Shown: positions 10,217 through 20,916, counted from the stretch's first letter. The stretch: DNA of 64,000 nucleotides from Diplonema japonicum (GCA_964019335.1 OZ025743.1:124001-188000); one strand, 5' to 3'. Notes: generated by a model not told the origin, from the letters alone. Numbers and translations are program-made.

Positions 10217-11899
10217 TCATCGCCTCACGCACGCGCGGCATACCTTGCGGCTGCATCCGTCAACCTGGCACCTAAGCTGGTACCGCTTCTTCGGCTGCTG
10301 CTTCTCGCAGCCGTCGCACCACCACCTCCCCTGCTTCTTCTCGCCCTCGTCGCGGTCTGGGTAGATGTGGGCGTGCCTGTCCGTGTCCCTCTCCCTCCGC
10401 CTTCGCTCGGTGTCCCTCGCTAGGCTCCGGCTCTTCGACTTCGACGACGCGCTCGACTTCGTCTTGGCCCTCGAGGTCGTCGTCTCCGCCGCGTATCCTG
10501 CCGTGGCCTGTTCCTCGGGCTCCACCGACATCCTCACCCCAGACGGGGATCTCATCCTCGGCTTCGGTGATGGTGATCGTGATGCCGATTGTGTGGGGGG
10601 TGTCGTCTCCCTTGTTGACTTCCCTCCAACCTTCCGTTTCTTCTCTGTTGGCTTCCCAGAGAGCTTCTCCAGCATTGCCTTCAGTTCTTGCACTTCCTTT
10701 CTGAGAGCTACCACCTCCTGTTCGAGCATCTCTTCTTTTTTCGTAGGGCCTTGCAGTTGCTGCTGCTCCTTCTGTTGTTGTTCCCGCGTGTGCTGCTTTC
10801 CTTGTTGCTGTTGTTTTTCTTGCTGCGGGTGCTGTTGCTCAGGTGCTACCTTCCCAGCTTCGACCCACGCCTTCTGCCCGTGTGTCTTCCCGTATAGCGC
10901 CAGGAACTGGCGCTTCGTGTACGTGCGCCCCGCGTACTCTTCCGGGTCTGCGGGGTCCGTCCTCTTCTCCTCCTCCTGCTTTCGCACTGCCTTCGGCGGC
11001 GGCTTCCCTGCCTCCCACACCTCCGCCGTTCCTCCCTGCCATTTTATCTCCCCGAAACTTGGGGGTGCCTCCGCCTGCAACACAGCCACTGTGCCCCCCT
11101 GCTTCGGGATGGTGCGGATGACCACCGCTTTCCACCCTGCTTCTTTGACAACCTCCTCGATGGTGGTTGTGTCCGCGCCCTTCGGGAGACCTCGGATGTC
11201 GTAGGTGGTCTTTCTGACAACCCCGAGGCCTTCCTTCAGGAGGTACTCCTGCACTTCCTCCCTTCTCTCGCTGACCTGCAGGCCCTATCCCTTGCCGTTC
11301 AGCGTCAGTGTCGCCGAGGGGGTGATCCGTGTCATCACTGCCCCAAGTACGTTTTGTGCCAGCCAGTGCTGCCTTGTGGACATCCACAAGGCCCCCCTTT
11401 CCCTCCTCTCGATCTTCCAGGGACCGTCCTCGTTCCCTAGCGCGGTCCCCTCCTGTTCCGGTGCCATCCAGATTAGGAAATCCATGACAGATTCCCCCTT
11501 CTTGCCTTCCCTCTCCATGTGTGGCCCTACGTGCACTCCCGTCAGGCCCGCCTTGCCGAGAAAAGCCATCACACTCTTTCTCGGGTCTTCCTTCGCCGCT
11601 TTCCATGCCTCGTCTCCTGCCGCCCACTCAGCCATGATGGCCCTGCAGGCGACCTCCTCCTTTGCGCCCTTCACCGGCGCCTTCTTCCTTTCCCCTCCTT
11701 TCCCGCTGGCCGCCTCCCTTGGCGCCACCAGCCGCTGCACCGTCACCGTCCCGCCACTCACCTTCTTCCCCACCCTCTCCGCCCAGTTTGGGCCCTGCCC
11801 GTCCCGGCGCGTCTGCACCGAGCTTTGCTCGGTCCCAGGGGCACCGCTTGGAGGTGCGCCGGGTTTGCTTGCTGATTGCTCTGATTGATGTTCGCTCAT
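10217..11899 (-). pseudogene. LINE ORF1 (RNA-binding protein), interrupted by one in-frame TAG
   Basis: ATG at 11899 (MSEHQSEQ) opens about 204 codons ending NGKG, then a TAG at 11285-11287. The same frame continues at once with GLQVSERREEVQEYLLKEG to a stop at 10217. Beyond the TAG, YDIRGLPKGADTTTIEEVV followed by WKAVVIRTIPKQGGTVAVL reads as an RRM-like fold, as in ORF1 proteins of many LINEs. A Gln/Lys-rich coiled-coil stretch and an Arg/Ser-rich region come next. The C-terminus has paired cysteines (WWCDGCEKQ, LRCQVDGCSRKVCRACV) suggesting a PHD- or B-box-like finger. The role would be binding the element RNA. One clean stop in an otherwise intact frame suggests recent inactivation or, less likely, readthrough. 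Confidence 0.75.
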
Positions 11900-11935
11900 G
11901 TTAGTTCCGCCCCCTGAAAAAAAAAAAAAAAAAAA

Positions 11936-12589
11936 AAAGAGGGAGAACGTTAGCAAGGGAAGGAGGATAGTATATATTTCTTTTGAAGGCCATCCTCTTC
12001 CGCTCATTCATGCGATCTTTTTTTTCTTTGGGGAGAAAAAAAGAAAATGAAGAGAGGGGAGAGAGAGAGAACCGTTATCGATACGACAGTGTGCGGGGGT
12101 GTTCACTGTTCATGAAGAAGTCCACGCTGCGGGGGCTGTTTGTTGCAAGGAAATGACATGGCATAAGAGACGTACTAGGGTAGAAAAAGAAAATTATTTT
12201 TTGTGCAATACCTTCCCCTTCAAGAAAACAAAAGAGAGCGGGGTGGGGGCTGGCATATTCTCGCAAAATCAGCGCCATAGTCGCCTTCCCGCTCCTCACC
12301 CCGTCTTTCTAAAAAGATGGGGAGAAGCAGAAGGGGGAGCGAAGAAATTGAAGGGAAAAATAAAAGTTCATGCTATTCCTTTTTTTTTTCCTTCTCTTTT
12401 TTCCTGTTCTTTGAAACTTGAACGCAGATTGTAGTTGAAAGGAAGGGAGGGAAGGGTGTAAGATGAATTTCTTTGTTTTCCGGTCAGCACCTTGTAAGTA
12501 AGAGCATGAAGGGGTTACTGAGCGGGGGGGGGAAGAAGAAGAAGAAAAAGAAAACAAAGTAGTTTTTCTCTCACCATAAGGTCGTCGGT
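11936..12589. other. Intergenic, low-complexity
   Basis: Purine-rich and poly-T tracts between the LINE 5' end and the first family relic. No ORF with recognisable content. Confidence 0.5.
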
Positions 12590-12905
12590 GGTGACCCCCT
12601 GTTTTGAAAGGTCTAACTGTGCCATGCTTCACGTTCCCCAGGAAGTTAATAGGTGGACACAGCTCCTGACGATGGTCTCGTCTGCAAGCACACGCTGCAC
12701 ACCGGCGCATTCGCCATTGCTGACCTTCACAGTAACCTTGCGGGGTGCCGTCCCAAAGTCGTGCTCAGCACAAGCTAAGCCCCCTGTAGGTTTCCTTACA
12801 ATAGTGTCCGGACCCCACACACATGAAGGTGTAAATGAGCTCCTCGGTAACCTCAGAAGCGGCCATGGTGCAGAAAGTCTCAGTGTACTAGGGTACGGCA
12901 ACAGA
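12590..12905 (-). pseudogene. Relic fragment of the secreted module family
   Basis: Minus-strand translation in shifting frames gives the end of one module and the start of the next: ETFCTMAASEVTEELIYTF, then RKPTGGLACAEHDFGTAPRK, VLADETIV and CPPINFLGNVKHG. Intact genes have ETFCTLVKS, LACAEHDFCG, GTAPRKVRVF, ILADEE and CPPLNFVGNVKQF at the same places. At least two frame changes and loss of the rest show it is dead. It is the most diverged member in the window, so the family has been at this locus for some time. Confidence 0.75.
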
Positions 12906-13477
12906 GACTCTGGGAGTAGCTATATTAATTGTTCAATCTCGTGCCTCTGGGAGACCCCACGCCCATTGGCTATCATTAGAGCACACGTGGGGGACTATGA
13001 GAGACTCTGGGAAGATCGCTCTGGCGTGAAATGGGGACTGAAGCAAAGCGGGGTATAAAAGAGAAACGAAAAAAAGGGGGAATAAAAGTAGCAAGTAAAA
13101 ACGAGTTAACCCCCGTTCACAACTGTGTGGCGGATGCCGCCCAGCCGGACTGCGCTGTGATCACTGTTTCCAGCAGCAGAAAATCAGCTGCATAGAGAAG
13201 TTGCGCCACCTTCCCCGCAGAGTGATGGTGTGAAGACGGTTATGGAGCTGCTAGAACAAAAAAGAATATATGAGTTAAAGGAGGCCGGTGTTGGCGGCGC
13301 CCTGCACAAGAACTGTCTACTTGATTACAGGGGGCGCGCCGCGGCCGAGTTGTAGCTTCTTCTGCGTTCCGCGTCGTGTCCTTAATGCGTGCGGTGTACA
13401 GCTCAACCCCAGCCGGTACGTCCCGGGTAACCAAGATTCTGCGCTCGTGCAGTTTGCATGATGATGTTCATGCCGGT
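12906..13477. other. Intergenic, no gene recognised
   Basis: Short non-repeated sequence with minor ORFs only. Nothing in it matches the families seen elsewhere in the window. Confidence 0.4.
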
Positions 13478-13814
13478 TTAAGTAAGAAAGGTACAGGTTG
13501 ACCTCGTCACCCTGAATCCTTCGGAGCCATGGGCGCTTAGTCTGAACATGGTTTTCATGACGGTGCTGCGTTCGCCATCGCCGCATCCGAAGTTGAAAAA
13601 AGTTGGCGGTTCGTCGGGTCTGAGGGGTCTGAACACCTTCCAGAGAAGGATGGAACCAAGCTTGTTTTTGTTTTGGAGAAAATACGATAGAATGAGCAGG
13701 ATCGGTGCAAGCATGGCGTTCAGGATGAAACCTGCCAGCAAACCTTCGGATTTGAAACCCATTTTCTTTTTTTTTTTTTTTTTGCTGTTAATGAGGGTCG
13801 GAAGGTTGTTTTTT

Positions 13815-13850
<36 letters not shown>

Positions 13851-14226
13851 TCTGAACATGTTTTTCGGAATGGAACGCTTTCTTGATGGATGCTACCAGG
13901 TCCAGGGCTGTCTGTGCCATGTCGTCAGCGGCTGCTTTTGTCGCGTGTTGTTTCTTCTTGAAGCGTTTGTCGATTTTGGCGGCTTCTTCTTCGGCGAGTT
14001 TTTTCTCCTCTTTTTCTTTTTTTTTTTTCGTTTCTTTAAAGCGGGCGACGCTGAACTGTTCCAGCAGCAACGTCCACCCAACAGCCTCTTCGTCCACAAC
14101 ACGAAGGCGGGAGACCCTTTCGGTTTCAAGGAACTCTTTTGTGGTTTCACCCAGATAGCCGCCTAGGTACAGGTGGCGAAGCAGCATTTTCGAATGAAAT
14201 TTTTTAATGAGGGTACGGTGCTCCAT
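13478..14226 (-). CDS. Hypothetical coiled-coil and membrane protein, two exons
   Basis: Proposed exon 1 is 14226-13858 (MEHRTLIKKFHSKMLLRHLY..) and exon 2 is 13765-13478, joined in phase 0 across a 92-bp intron (13857-13766). The intron starts gttcag, holds a long T run and ends aaaaag. Exon 1 carries a strongly charged Lys/Glu helix (KETKKKKEKEEKKLAEEEAAK). Exon 2 has one hydrophobic segment, GLLAGFILNAMLAPILLILS, likely membrane-spanning. Family not recognised. The intron resembles those of the PAF1 and SYF2 genes, which supports the join. The start could also be the internal ATG at 14187. The 5' end overlaps the 3' end of the neighbouring pseudogene, a sign of close packing. Confidence 0.45.
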
Positions 14227-14299
14227 AGTGAATGAACCTGACGGCTTGACCCGTTTCCGTTTCGCTTGTTCTTCATGGCAAATCTTGGTACACGGGGGG

Positions 14300-14914
14300 A
14301 AGCAACAACTTGCTGCTCTGCCGCAACAGTGCTGTCCAGTTCAGTCACCACAGGGCGAAGGTACACAGGCTCGGAGGGGTCCATTGCCTGAGGGGAAGAC
14401 CCATCACCGAAGTAGAAGTACCACTTGTCCACACCTTTGACGAATTCTGTGTCAATTTTCATCTTCCAGTTGTCATTTGTGGGCAGCCCGTCGATGGCAC
14501 CGCTGTCGGTGTTTTTGGCGAAGTTCCAGTTCCCACCGAGGTAGGGACCGGTGCCGGTGAGCTTGCCGAGGGTCGTGCTGCTGGTCCACTCCCACTCGCC
14601 AGCCGGGTGGTCGTCCCTCTGCACGATGGTGACACCGCTTGGAACACCTGTCACGAGGCCATCCTTGACCGTTGCAGCCCTGTGCTCTTGACTCGACACC
14701 TGTCACGAGTGCGAGACAGGTGTGTGGCCGTCGTCTACTTATCTGCAGGTTGCGTCCCCTCCACAGCAGGGACAGTCCGGTGTACCTTGCGGCGGTTCTT
14801 CCCGTTCTCCTACTCCACCACGAACTGCTTCACGTCCCCCACGAAGCTCAAGGGACAAACCCCTGCACCCACCGTTCCAGCAATCGCACATAAAATAAAA
14901 ATGTGGTTTTTCAT
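14300..14914 (-). pseudogene. Secreted module family pseudogene, one truncated module
   Basis: ATG at 14914 gives a signal-peptide-like start (MKNHIFILCAIAGTVGAG), then VCPLSFVGDVKQFVVE followed by an in-frame TAG where intact genes have Gln. After further damage the module resumes at 14699 in one frame: VPSGVTIVQRDDHPAGEWEW, NFAKNTDSGAIDGLPTN, FYFGDGSSPQAMDPSEPVYL. The stretch corresponding to FLYRDL..SFFW is missing. The frame stays open to 14163 but loses similarity after TELDSTVA. Confidence 0.8.
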
Positions 14915-16189
14915 TTTTTTTTTTTTTTTATATAAAACATAGTGTGAGGCGGACGCGACGCATCTCTCCGAACTTGGCGTCGATCGAGGAGAACACCGCG
15001 TCCACGGCTGTTACCAGGCTGCGTGTACAGCAGCGACAAGGCCCTGTCATGCAAAACAGGGAGAGCAGCTTTCTGAGCCAGCCACCACGCTTCGATATCG
15101 AATGAGGTCGTCTCAAGGCTGTATTTGGGCTATGGCCGAGTAGGACAGCCATCCCCCCTCAGACACGTCTGCAGAGGTAGGCTGTCGCGTACCGTTGCGA
15201 AGCCGCGCTAGAAAAACTAGTTGATGGCAGCGTCATGAGCTATTTTTATTAGGTAAAATTCCGCTCGTGCATAAACAGACCCTGACCCGGTATATAATAA
15301 CAAGTCTGAAAAACCAGTTTTTTTCAAAACTGCATTTAAAGCCTTAAATAAGGCTCTATTTTGGGTTTTAATGGTTGGAATGGGCTCAGATCGTCAAAAT
15401 AGGGTTTTTGAAGTGTCAGTCTTGGCATTTTTTGCCAGAAATATGGGTTTTGGACCGATCAAACCGATCCAAAATTTAAAAAAAACCGATCCGAAATTAC
15501 AAAAAAACCCATCGTTAACCCGACTATGATCGAAAATCCAAAATTGCTCGGGTCGGGTTTCAAAACCCGAAGGTGATCGGTTAACCCTGGATACTATGAT
15601 AAAAACCAGGAAATGAAACGGAGGAAAAAAAAAAAAAAAAAAAGAGAGGAAAGAAAAAGGAAAAAGAAAAAAAAAAGAAAATGGGGAATTAAGTCCCCCA
15701 TCACGAAGTGACAAGAAAAAAAAAAAAAAAAAAGTGGGGTAAAAGGTAAAGTGAGAGGACCAGAAGAGAGGTAGGAATAAAGAGGGGGTCAAAAGAAAGA
15801 AGCACCAAGTCCTTTGCAGAAGAGAATAAAGACTTTTTTTGGTTGTTGCTATTTTCTTTGGGACGTATCGAGGGGAGTGGGGAAATTCTGTAGAGTGCCC
15901 ACGAGCATCAGAGGACCTAAGAGCAAAGGAAGAAAAAAGAAAGGAGAATAGGGACAGGGAGGTAGGGAAAAAAAAGGAGATTAAAACACCCGGATAAGGG
16001 CCAAGGGTGGCCTTTCCTTTGGGTGATGTGCTCCTTTTGATGCTTTTATTCTCCCTCCCTTCCCCCATTCTCGTTCTCTCTCTTTCTCGTCTTCATTTCT
16101 CTTTTTAACCTCACTTTCATTATGTATATATATTTACGTCTGTTGATATTTCTTTTAAAAAAAAGAAGAAAAAAAATAGAGAATAACAG
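14915..16189. other. Intergenic, A/T-rich with purine runs
   Basis: No supported gene. Long minus-strand ORFs in 15.4-16.1 kb are Phe/Ser-rich translations of T-rich DNA. Short near-repeats of aaaccgatc/gatcggtt occur around 15455-15590. Confidence 0.5.
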
Positions 16190-16376
16190 CGTACATGGTA
16201 ACCAAATAACTTTTTTCCACTCAAGTCTGTAAGCAGAATTTCCACCACTGTTTACGGTAACCCACAACTTTTTTTCCAAAGGGTGAAAAAAAGGTGTGGT
16301 TACCGTGGACGGTGGAAAAAAAGTTGGAGGTTTAAGGCGACGGTGGAAAAAAGTTATTTGGTTACCGTGTACGATG
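16190..16376. mobile_element. Foldback element with ~30-bp terminal inverted repeats
   Basis: The left end cgtacatggtaaccaaataa, continuing cttttttccac, is the reverse complement of the right end ending ttatttggttaccgtgtacg, with one mismatch. A second, inner inverted pair (acggtaacccacaac.. and ..gtgtggttaccgtggac) makes the element almost fully self-complementary. No ORF. It could be a short DNA-transposon derivative; no clear target duplication is visible. Confidence 0.65.
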
Positions 16377-16452
16377 TTTTTCCCAAAAAAAAATATTAAA
16401 AAAAAAAAAAAAAAAAGAGAACATAATTTTATTTTTTCTTCAGTATTTTTTT

Positions 16453-17010
16453 TTTTATTTCACTCTTCGTCATTTTCTTCACTCACTAGGGGCCTCATTA
16501 TTTAACGCGAAATGGCCATTATTTAACGCGAAATCGCCATTATTTAACTAGTTAAATAATGAGATTTTGCAGTTAAATAATGGCCCTTTAGAGTGGAAAA
16601 ATGAGTCTCGCCGTGGAAAAAAATGCACCCAACAACCCCTTGAAAAATCTTTTTGGGGTGGGCGTATTTTGACTATTTTTGGCCATCTGAGGCCATTCCA
16701 GCCCTTAAAAGTGGGAATAAGTGCCTTACTTCCCCTTTAAATGCCATGGCGAAATAGCAACCCCATATTACCTTAGGAAACTCCCCAAAAAGGCTGACCT
16801 GCGTGAAAAAAAACAGCAGTGAAAGCAGTGAAGAGTGAGTGACTCAAATGACGAAGAGTGAAATAAAACGACTTACTTGCCGCCAAATGAGCCATTATTT
16901 AACTCTCGTTACCCGTTTTTTTGCACTCGGGCCCTGCGGGCCCTCGTGCAAAAAATTCGGGAACTCGAGTTAAATAATGACTCATAATTTGTTGGCAATA
17001 AATAGTTATT
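16453..17010 (+). mobile_element. Palindrome-rich non-autonomous repeat (copy 1)
   Basis: 558-bp unit also present in reverse orientation at 37997-38572 and 47467-48042. It contains several copies of cattatttaac alternating with cgcgaaat spacers, the self-complementary ttaactagttaa, and a GC-rich hairpin gcactcgggccc/gggccctcgtgc near 16923-16952. The sequence tttcactcttcgtcatt at the left end recurs inverted at about 16853-16869. No coding potential; likely a MITE-type or foldback repeat. Confidence 0.65.
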
Positions 17011-17075
17011 TTTTTCCCGTCCCCTTCCCATCATATTGCTAACAAGTAAAATAAAAAAAAAAAAGAAAAAAAAAA

Positions 17076-17560
17076 TTAACCACTAAAGGACCGGGGGTTT
17101 TGGCGAAAAAAAGTGCCACCGAATGTGATGTGGCATACACCTTCGAACAGCTGCTCAGCAAGCTGTTTGTGATAAACAAACAGAAAAGTTGTAGCCTATC
17201 CATGTTGCTGTTCGATGTTGCTGGACCCCTGTACCCATGTCACTTCCTGGCCGGTATACGGTTTATATTTGTCCCCCAGCGCACACCACCCTCATCTGAG
17301 GTGGTGCTGGGGTTGGAAGAAGCACTTCAGAAGGTCCTGAGGAGCTGCTCTCAAATAATAAGTACAAAAGGACATCAAGCAACCCCCTTGGGGACGGGTT
17401 TTTGTGTTTATTCTTCGCGCAAAAGGGTATTTCAAATAAAAAAAATCGAGGAACAATGGGTCTTAGTAAAGTCCAGGGGCTGTGGGGCACAAAAAGTGTC
17501 ACATTGAAAAGATAATTTTTCTTAAGGACACATATGTCCTCATGGTCCTTTAGTGGTTAA
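17076..17560. mobile_element. piggyBac-type MITE with TTAA target duplication
   Basis: TTAACCACTAAAGGACC at 17076-17092 is the exact reverse complement of GGTCCTTTAGTGGTTAA at 17544-17560. This gives 13-bp terminal inverted repeats (CCACTAAAGGACC) bordered by TTAA on both sides, the target signature of piggyBac transposons. The internal 450 bp has a 135-codon plus-strand ORF with no recognisable transposase motif. A piggyBac transposase relic exists at 46.4-46.7 kb, but whether it belongs to the same family is unknown. Confidence 0.8.
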
Positions 17561-18435
17561 GCATATCCAAAAGAGAATATTTTCAGCTTCAGTGCTTATT
17601 TCGTCTTCGCTTGTACAATGGGGAGGGGGAAAAGAATAGAAAGAAATAAAAAATTGGTTCTCTTTTTTCTTTTTTTTTTTTTTCAATTTTTTTTTTATTT
17701 TTTTTTTTTTTTCCCATTATCCTATTTTTCTTACAATAAAAGAAAAAAAAAGCACCCCTTTTGTTCCCTTTTTTTATTTCCCCGCTTACTTTGTTTCGCC
17801 CCGAGAGGGGAAAAAAGAAAACAGTACGGGGGAGGAAAAAGAAAGGAAAGCAAAGAAGGACTCTGGATGGAAAGTAAAATAGAATCAGAAAGATATTTAG
17901 AAGAAAAAAAAAAAGCACACATAGACTGAATCGGTTCGAGTGGGAATCTTCATTTCTTGTCTTTTATTTTCTTTATTGTATTTCTGCTTCACAAAAAAAA
18001 AATAAGATTTTCTTTTTTTTTTTTGTGAAACAAAAAAGATTTTTTTTTGTTCTTCGTTCTCCAGATTTGAAACAAATCCCATTTCAAAAGAGAAAAAAGA
18101 GGGGGGGGGGGGAATTCACTATGATAGGAGATTAGTGGTTAGCAACGGCCCACCGCGGTGGCGTCCCTACCAAAAAAATGCAACAGGAGAGAGCGCATGT
18201 GGGAAAGAACAATAATTCAAAATAAAACATAAAATAGATGAGTTAAAAAAAAGGTTGAAAGGATATCTTTGTGCGCGACCCTCTCTTGTTCTCATCCACC
18301 AAAAAAAAAAAAAAAAAAGGATCTTTTGCTTTGATAAGAAACAATCACTGCTATAGAATTCAAAGGTTCAATTTACATTATCATATTGCTGTCACACTCT
18401 TTTTTTTTGTTTTGTATCTTTTCTTTTTGTAGCCC
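17561..18435. other. Intergenic, poly-A/T-rich; 3' flank of secreted gene A
   Basis: Long T and A runs and one G run near 18103-18112. No gene seen. Confidence 0.5.
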
Positions 18436-20793
18436 CTAACAAGTGCACTTAGAAGGAGGACAGGGACCGCCACACCCAAACTTCTTAGCTTTCTGGCACC
18501 ACGGGTCCGCCAGCTCACCAATCTTGCTGAAGATGACGAAGGATGTGGCCTCCTCGGTGGTCTCGGGAAGGACCAGAGAGGCCCCCGCATCCACCTGAAC
18601 CCTGTACGACACCATCTTCTGCTCTGCCAACCCCCACTTGGGAGCGCAGGAGGCCGACTCGAACCCAGCCAGAGGGAGCAGGGCGGGGAAGCCACCGTTC
18701 ACCTTCCCCGAGCACGGAGGGCAGTGGTAGTGCGACACGATGAACTCGCAGACCTCAGTCCCGCAGCATGTGAGGGTGATGGCGGTGTCCTTGGGAATGG
18801 CAGCAGGGGTGTGCACCTGCATCTCCCTCATGTTCTCGGGGATCATCGTCAGCACCGCCTCGCTGTTGCTGAACTCCATCTCCCCGTTCACATCGTTCCC
18901 CGGAACGGTGGCCCCCTCGATGCTCACCTTCACGCCCTCGTGGTTCCCGCAGGTCACATCGTCCACCTTCTCGTCCGCAAGGATCCTGTCCATCTCCACG
19001 CAGCCCGTCTTCTTCACGAACACACGCACCTTGCGGGGGGCCGTCCCACCACAGGTCTGCGAGATGGCTCCGCAGAAGTTGTGCGTCGCACAGGCAAGGC
19101 TCCCAGCAGGTCCAGTCACAACGGTGTCGGGGGTGTTGTCGCCCCACTTGAAGGTGTAGGTCAGCTGCTCCTGTGTCGTGGACTCCACGAGGGTGCAGAA
19201 GGTCTCAGGACCGGCCACAGTCGGGTAGGGGGCCACCCCAAGATCCACAGAGGTCACCACAGGGCGAAGGTACACAGGCTCGCTCATGTCCATGTCCTGC
19301 TGCAGGGACCCGTCGCCGAAGTGGAAGGACCAGGTGTCGATCCCCCTGATGAAGTTCGCTTGGATCTTGATCTCCCAGTTCAGGTTCGTGGGGAAGCCGT
19401 CAAGAGCACCACCGTCGGTGTTCTGGTGGAACCACCAATGCCCGCCGATGTTCCCGCCGTTGTGGGTGATGTCCCCGAGCTTGTTGCTGCTGGTCCAGTC
19501 CCACTCGGCCGTCCTGTCGTCGCTCTGCGCAATGGAGACACCTCCCGGGATCCCAGTGATGAGGGCGTCGACGTCGGACTCAGGCTGGTTCCCCTGGGGG
19601 CTGTCGATACCGTGGATCCAGAAGAAGGACAGGTGGTGGGGGTTCGTGAGGTCCCTGTACAGGAACATGTTCGAGGTCCCAGCCTTCTCAAACCCGGTGT
19701 GCGCGCTCCAAGAGTCGAAGTCGTAGAACTGCTTCGCTGTCATCGCCCTCTCCACAGCAGGGACAGTCCGGCGGTTCTTCCCGTTCTCCTGCTCCACCAC
19801 GAACTGCTTCACGTCCCCCACGAAGTTCAGCGGCGGGCAGGTGTCGATCTCCTCATCTGCAAGGATCTTGTGAACTGGGGTGCAACCGGACCCCTTCGCA
19901 AACACACGCACCTTGCGGGGGGCCGTCCCACCACAGGTAGCCGACACAGGACCGCAGAAGTCGTGCTCGGCACAGGCAAGGTTTCCTTCCGTCTTCGTCA
20001 CAACAGTGTCGGGGGTCTCGTCGCCCCAGCTGAAGGTGTAGGTCAGCTGCTCCCCATCGTTGTCCGACTTCACAAGGGTGCAGAAGGTCTCCTTCCCTGC
20101 CGTCTTGGGGTAGGGGGCAACACCAGTGTCCACAGTCGTCACCACAGGGCGAAGGTACACAGGCTCGGAGGGGTCCATTTCTTGTTCCGTGGACCCGTCG
20201 CCGAAGTGGAACTGCCAGCTGTTGATCCCGAAGCGGAACTTGGTCTCCACCTTCAGCTCCCAGTTCAGGTTCGTGGGAAGCCCTTCGATGGCACCACCGT
20301 CGGTGTTCTCCTTGAACCACCAGTCCCCACCAATGCTCCTGGTCCCAGAGGTGTGCTGCTGGTGGTTGATGTTGCCAAGCTTACCGGTGGTGGTCCAGTC
20401 AAACTCAGAAGACCTGTCGTCCATTTCAGCAATGGTGACCCCATCGGGGATGCCGCTGATGAGACCGTCGACTTCTGCTTCGGGCTGGTTGCCGTGGGGG
20501 TGGTCGATACCGTGGGTCCAGAAGAAGGACAGGTGGTCGGGGTGGTTCAGGTCCCTGTACAGGAACATGTTCGAGACCCCAGCCTTCTCAAACCCGGTGT
20601 GGCTGCTGTATGAGTTGAAGTCGTAGAACTCCTTCGCTGTCATCGCCCTCTCCACAGCAGGGACAGTCCGGCGGTTCTTCCCGTTCTCCTGCTCCACCAC
20701 GAACTGCTTCACGTTCCCCACGAAGTTGAGGGGGCATGTTTGAAGAGCAGTTGCCGTCCCGAGGGACAGCACGCACAAGAGCGCACCCGACAT
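18436..20793 (-). CDS. Secreted modular protein A (two modules plus Cys-rich tail)
   Basis: 785 residues from ATG 20793 (MSGALLCVLSLGTATALQ, a signal peptide). The frame is open upstream to 20910, but that part is Lys/Phe-rich leader. Two modules of ~297 residues each run from C-P-[LP]-NFVG[ND]VKQFVVEQENG through FLYRDL, SFFW.HGID.P.GNQP, FHFGDGS and MDPSEPVYLRPVV or MDMSEPVYLRPVV, then ETFCTLV, the PKD-like TYTFSWGDETPDTVV, CGGTAPRKVRVF and ILADE. The ~174-residue tail has LTCCGTEVCEFIVSHYHC and ends FGCGGPCPPSKCTC. No membrane segment or GPI-like end is seen, so secretion or wall attachment is inferred. Family not recognised; the WGD.TPDT segment only hints at a beta-sandwich. Confidence 0.85.
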   Translation of the reverse strand: MSGALLCVLSLGTATALQTCPLNFVGNVKQFVVEQENGKNRRTVPAVERAMTAKEFYDFNSYSSHTGFEKAGVSNMFLYRDLNHPDHLSFFWTHGIDHPHGNQPEAEVDGLISGIPDGVTIAEMDDRSSEFDWTTTGKLGNINHQQHTSGTRSIGGDWWFKENTDGGAIEGLPTNLNWELKVETKFRFGINSWQFHFGDGSTEQEMDPSEPVYLRPVVTTVDTGVAPYPKTAGKETFCTLVKSDNDGEQLTYTFSWGDETPDTVVTKTEGNLACAEHDFCGPVSATCGGTAPRKVRVFAKGSGCTPVHKILADEEIDTCPPLNFVGDVKQFVVEQENGKNRRTVPAVERAMTAKQFYDFDSWSAHTGFEKAGTSNMFLYRDLTNPHHLSFFWIHGIDSPQGNQPESDVDALITGIPGGVSIAQSDDRTAEWDWTSSNKLGDITHNGGNIGGHWWFHQNTDGGALDGFPTNLNWEIKIQANFIRGIDTWSFHFGDGSLQQDMDMSEPVYLRPVVTSVDLGVAPYPTVAGPETFCTLVESTTQEQLTYTFKWGDNTPDTVVTGPAGSLACATHNFCGAISQTCGGTAPRKVRVFVKKTGCVEMDRILADEKVDDVTCGNHEGVKVSIEGATVPGNDVNGEMEFSNSEAVLTMIPENMREMQVHTPAAIPKDTAITLTCCGTEVCEFIVSHYHCPPCSGKVNGGFPALLPLAGFESASCAPKWGLAEQKMVSYRVQVDAGASLVLPETTEEATSFVIFSKIGELADPWCQKAKKFGCGGPCPPSKCTC

Positions 20794-20916
20794 TATATTT
20801 ATGTTTTTTTTTCTCTTTCTTTTTGTAAAAATACTAGAATCTGTGTTTTTTCCCCCCATTTTTTTTTTTTTTTGTGGCGAAGCGAGAATAAAAAAAAATA
20901 AAAAGGTCATCGGAGG

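Larger units (their letters stand above)
4689..11935 (-). mobile_element. Decayed non-LTR retrotransposon (LINE) with OTU, APE and RT domains
   Basis: Two ORF regions in LINE order on the minus strand: ORF1 (RRM-like segment plus Cys-rich finger), then ORF2 with OTU-like protease, APE endonuclease, reverse transcriptase and a C-terminal zinc knuckle. Damage includes an in-frame TAG (11285-11287), an in-frame TGA (9632-9634), frameshifts near 9.3, 8.38 and 6.1 kb and a 612-bp PLE insertion in the RT. The 5' boundary is set just upstream of the ORF1 start, where a poly-A/T tract begins. The 3' boundary is set at the last stop; the true tail may extend to about 4600. Clade not assigned. APE with OTU and no visible restriction-like endonuclease is the diagnostic combination. 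Confidence 0.85.

Noticed and set aside
15394-16068. 224-codon minus-strand ORF
   Set aside because: Phe/Ser/Leu-rich translation of T-rich low-complexity DNA with no motif.
17100-17507. 135-codon ORF inside the TTAA-flanked MITE as a transposase
   Set aside because: No DDE or Cys-rich finger motif and far too short for a piggyBac transposase.
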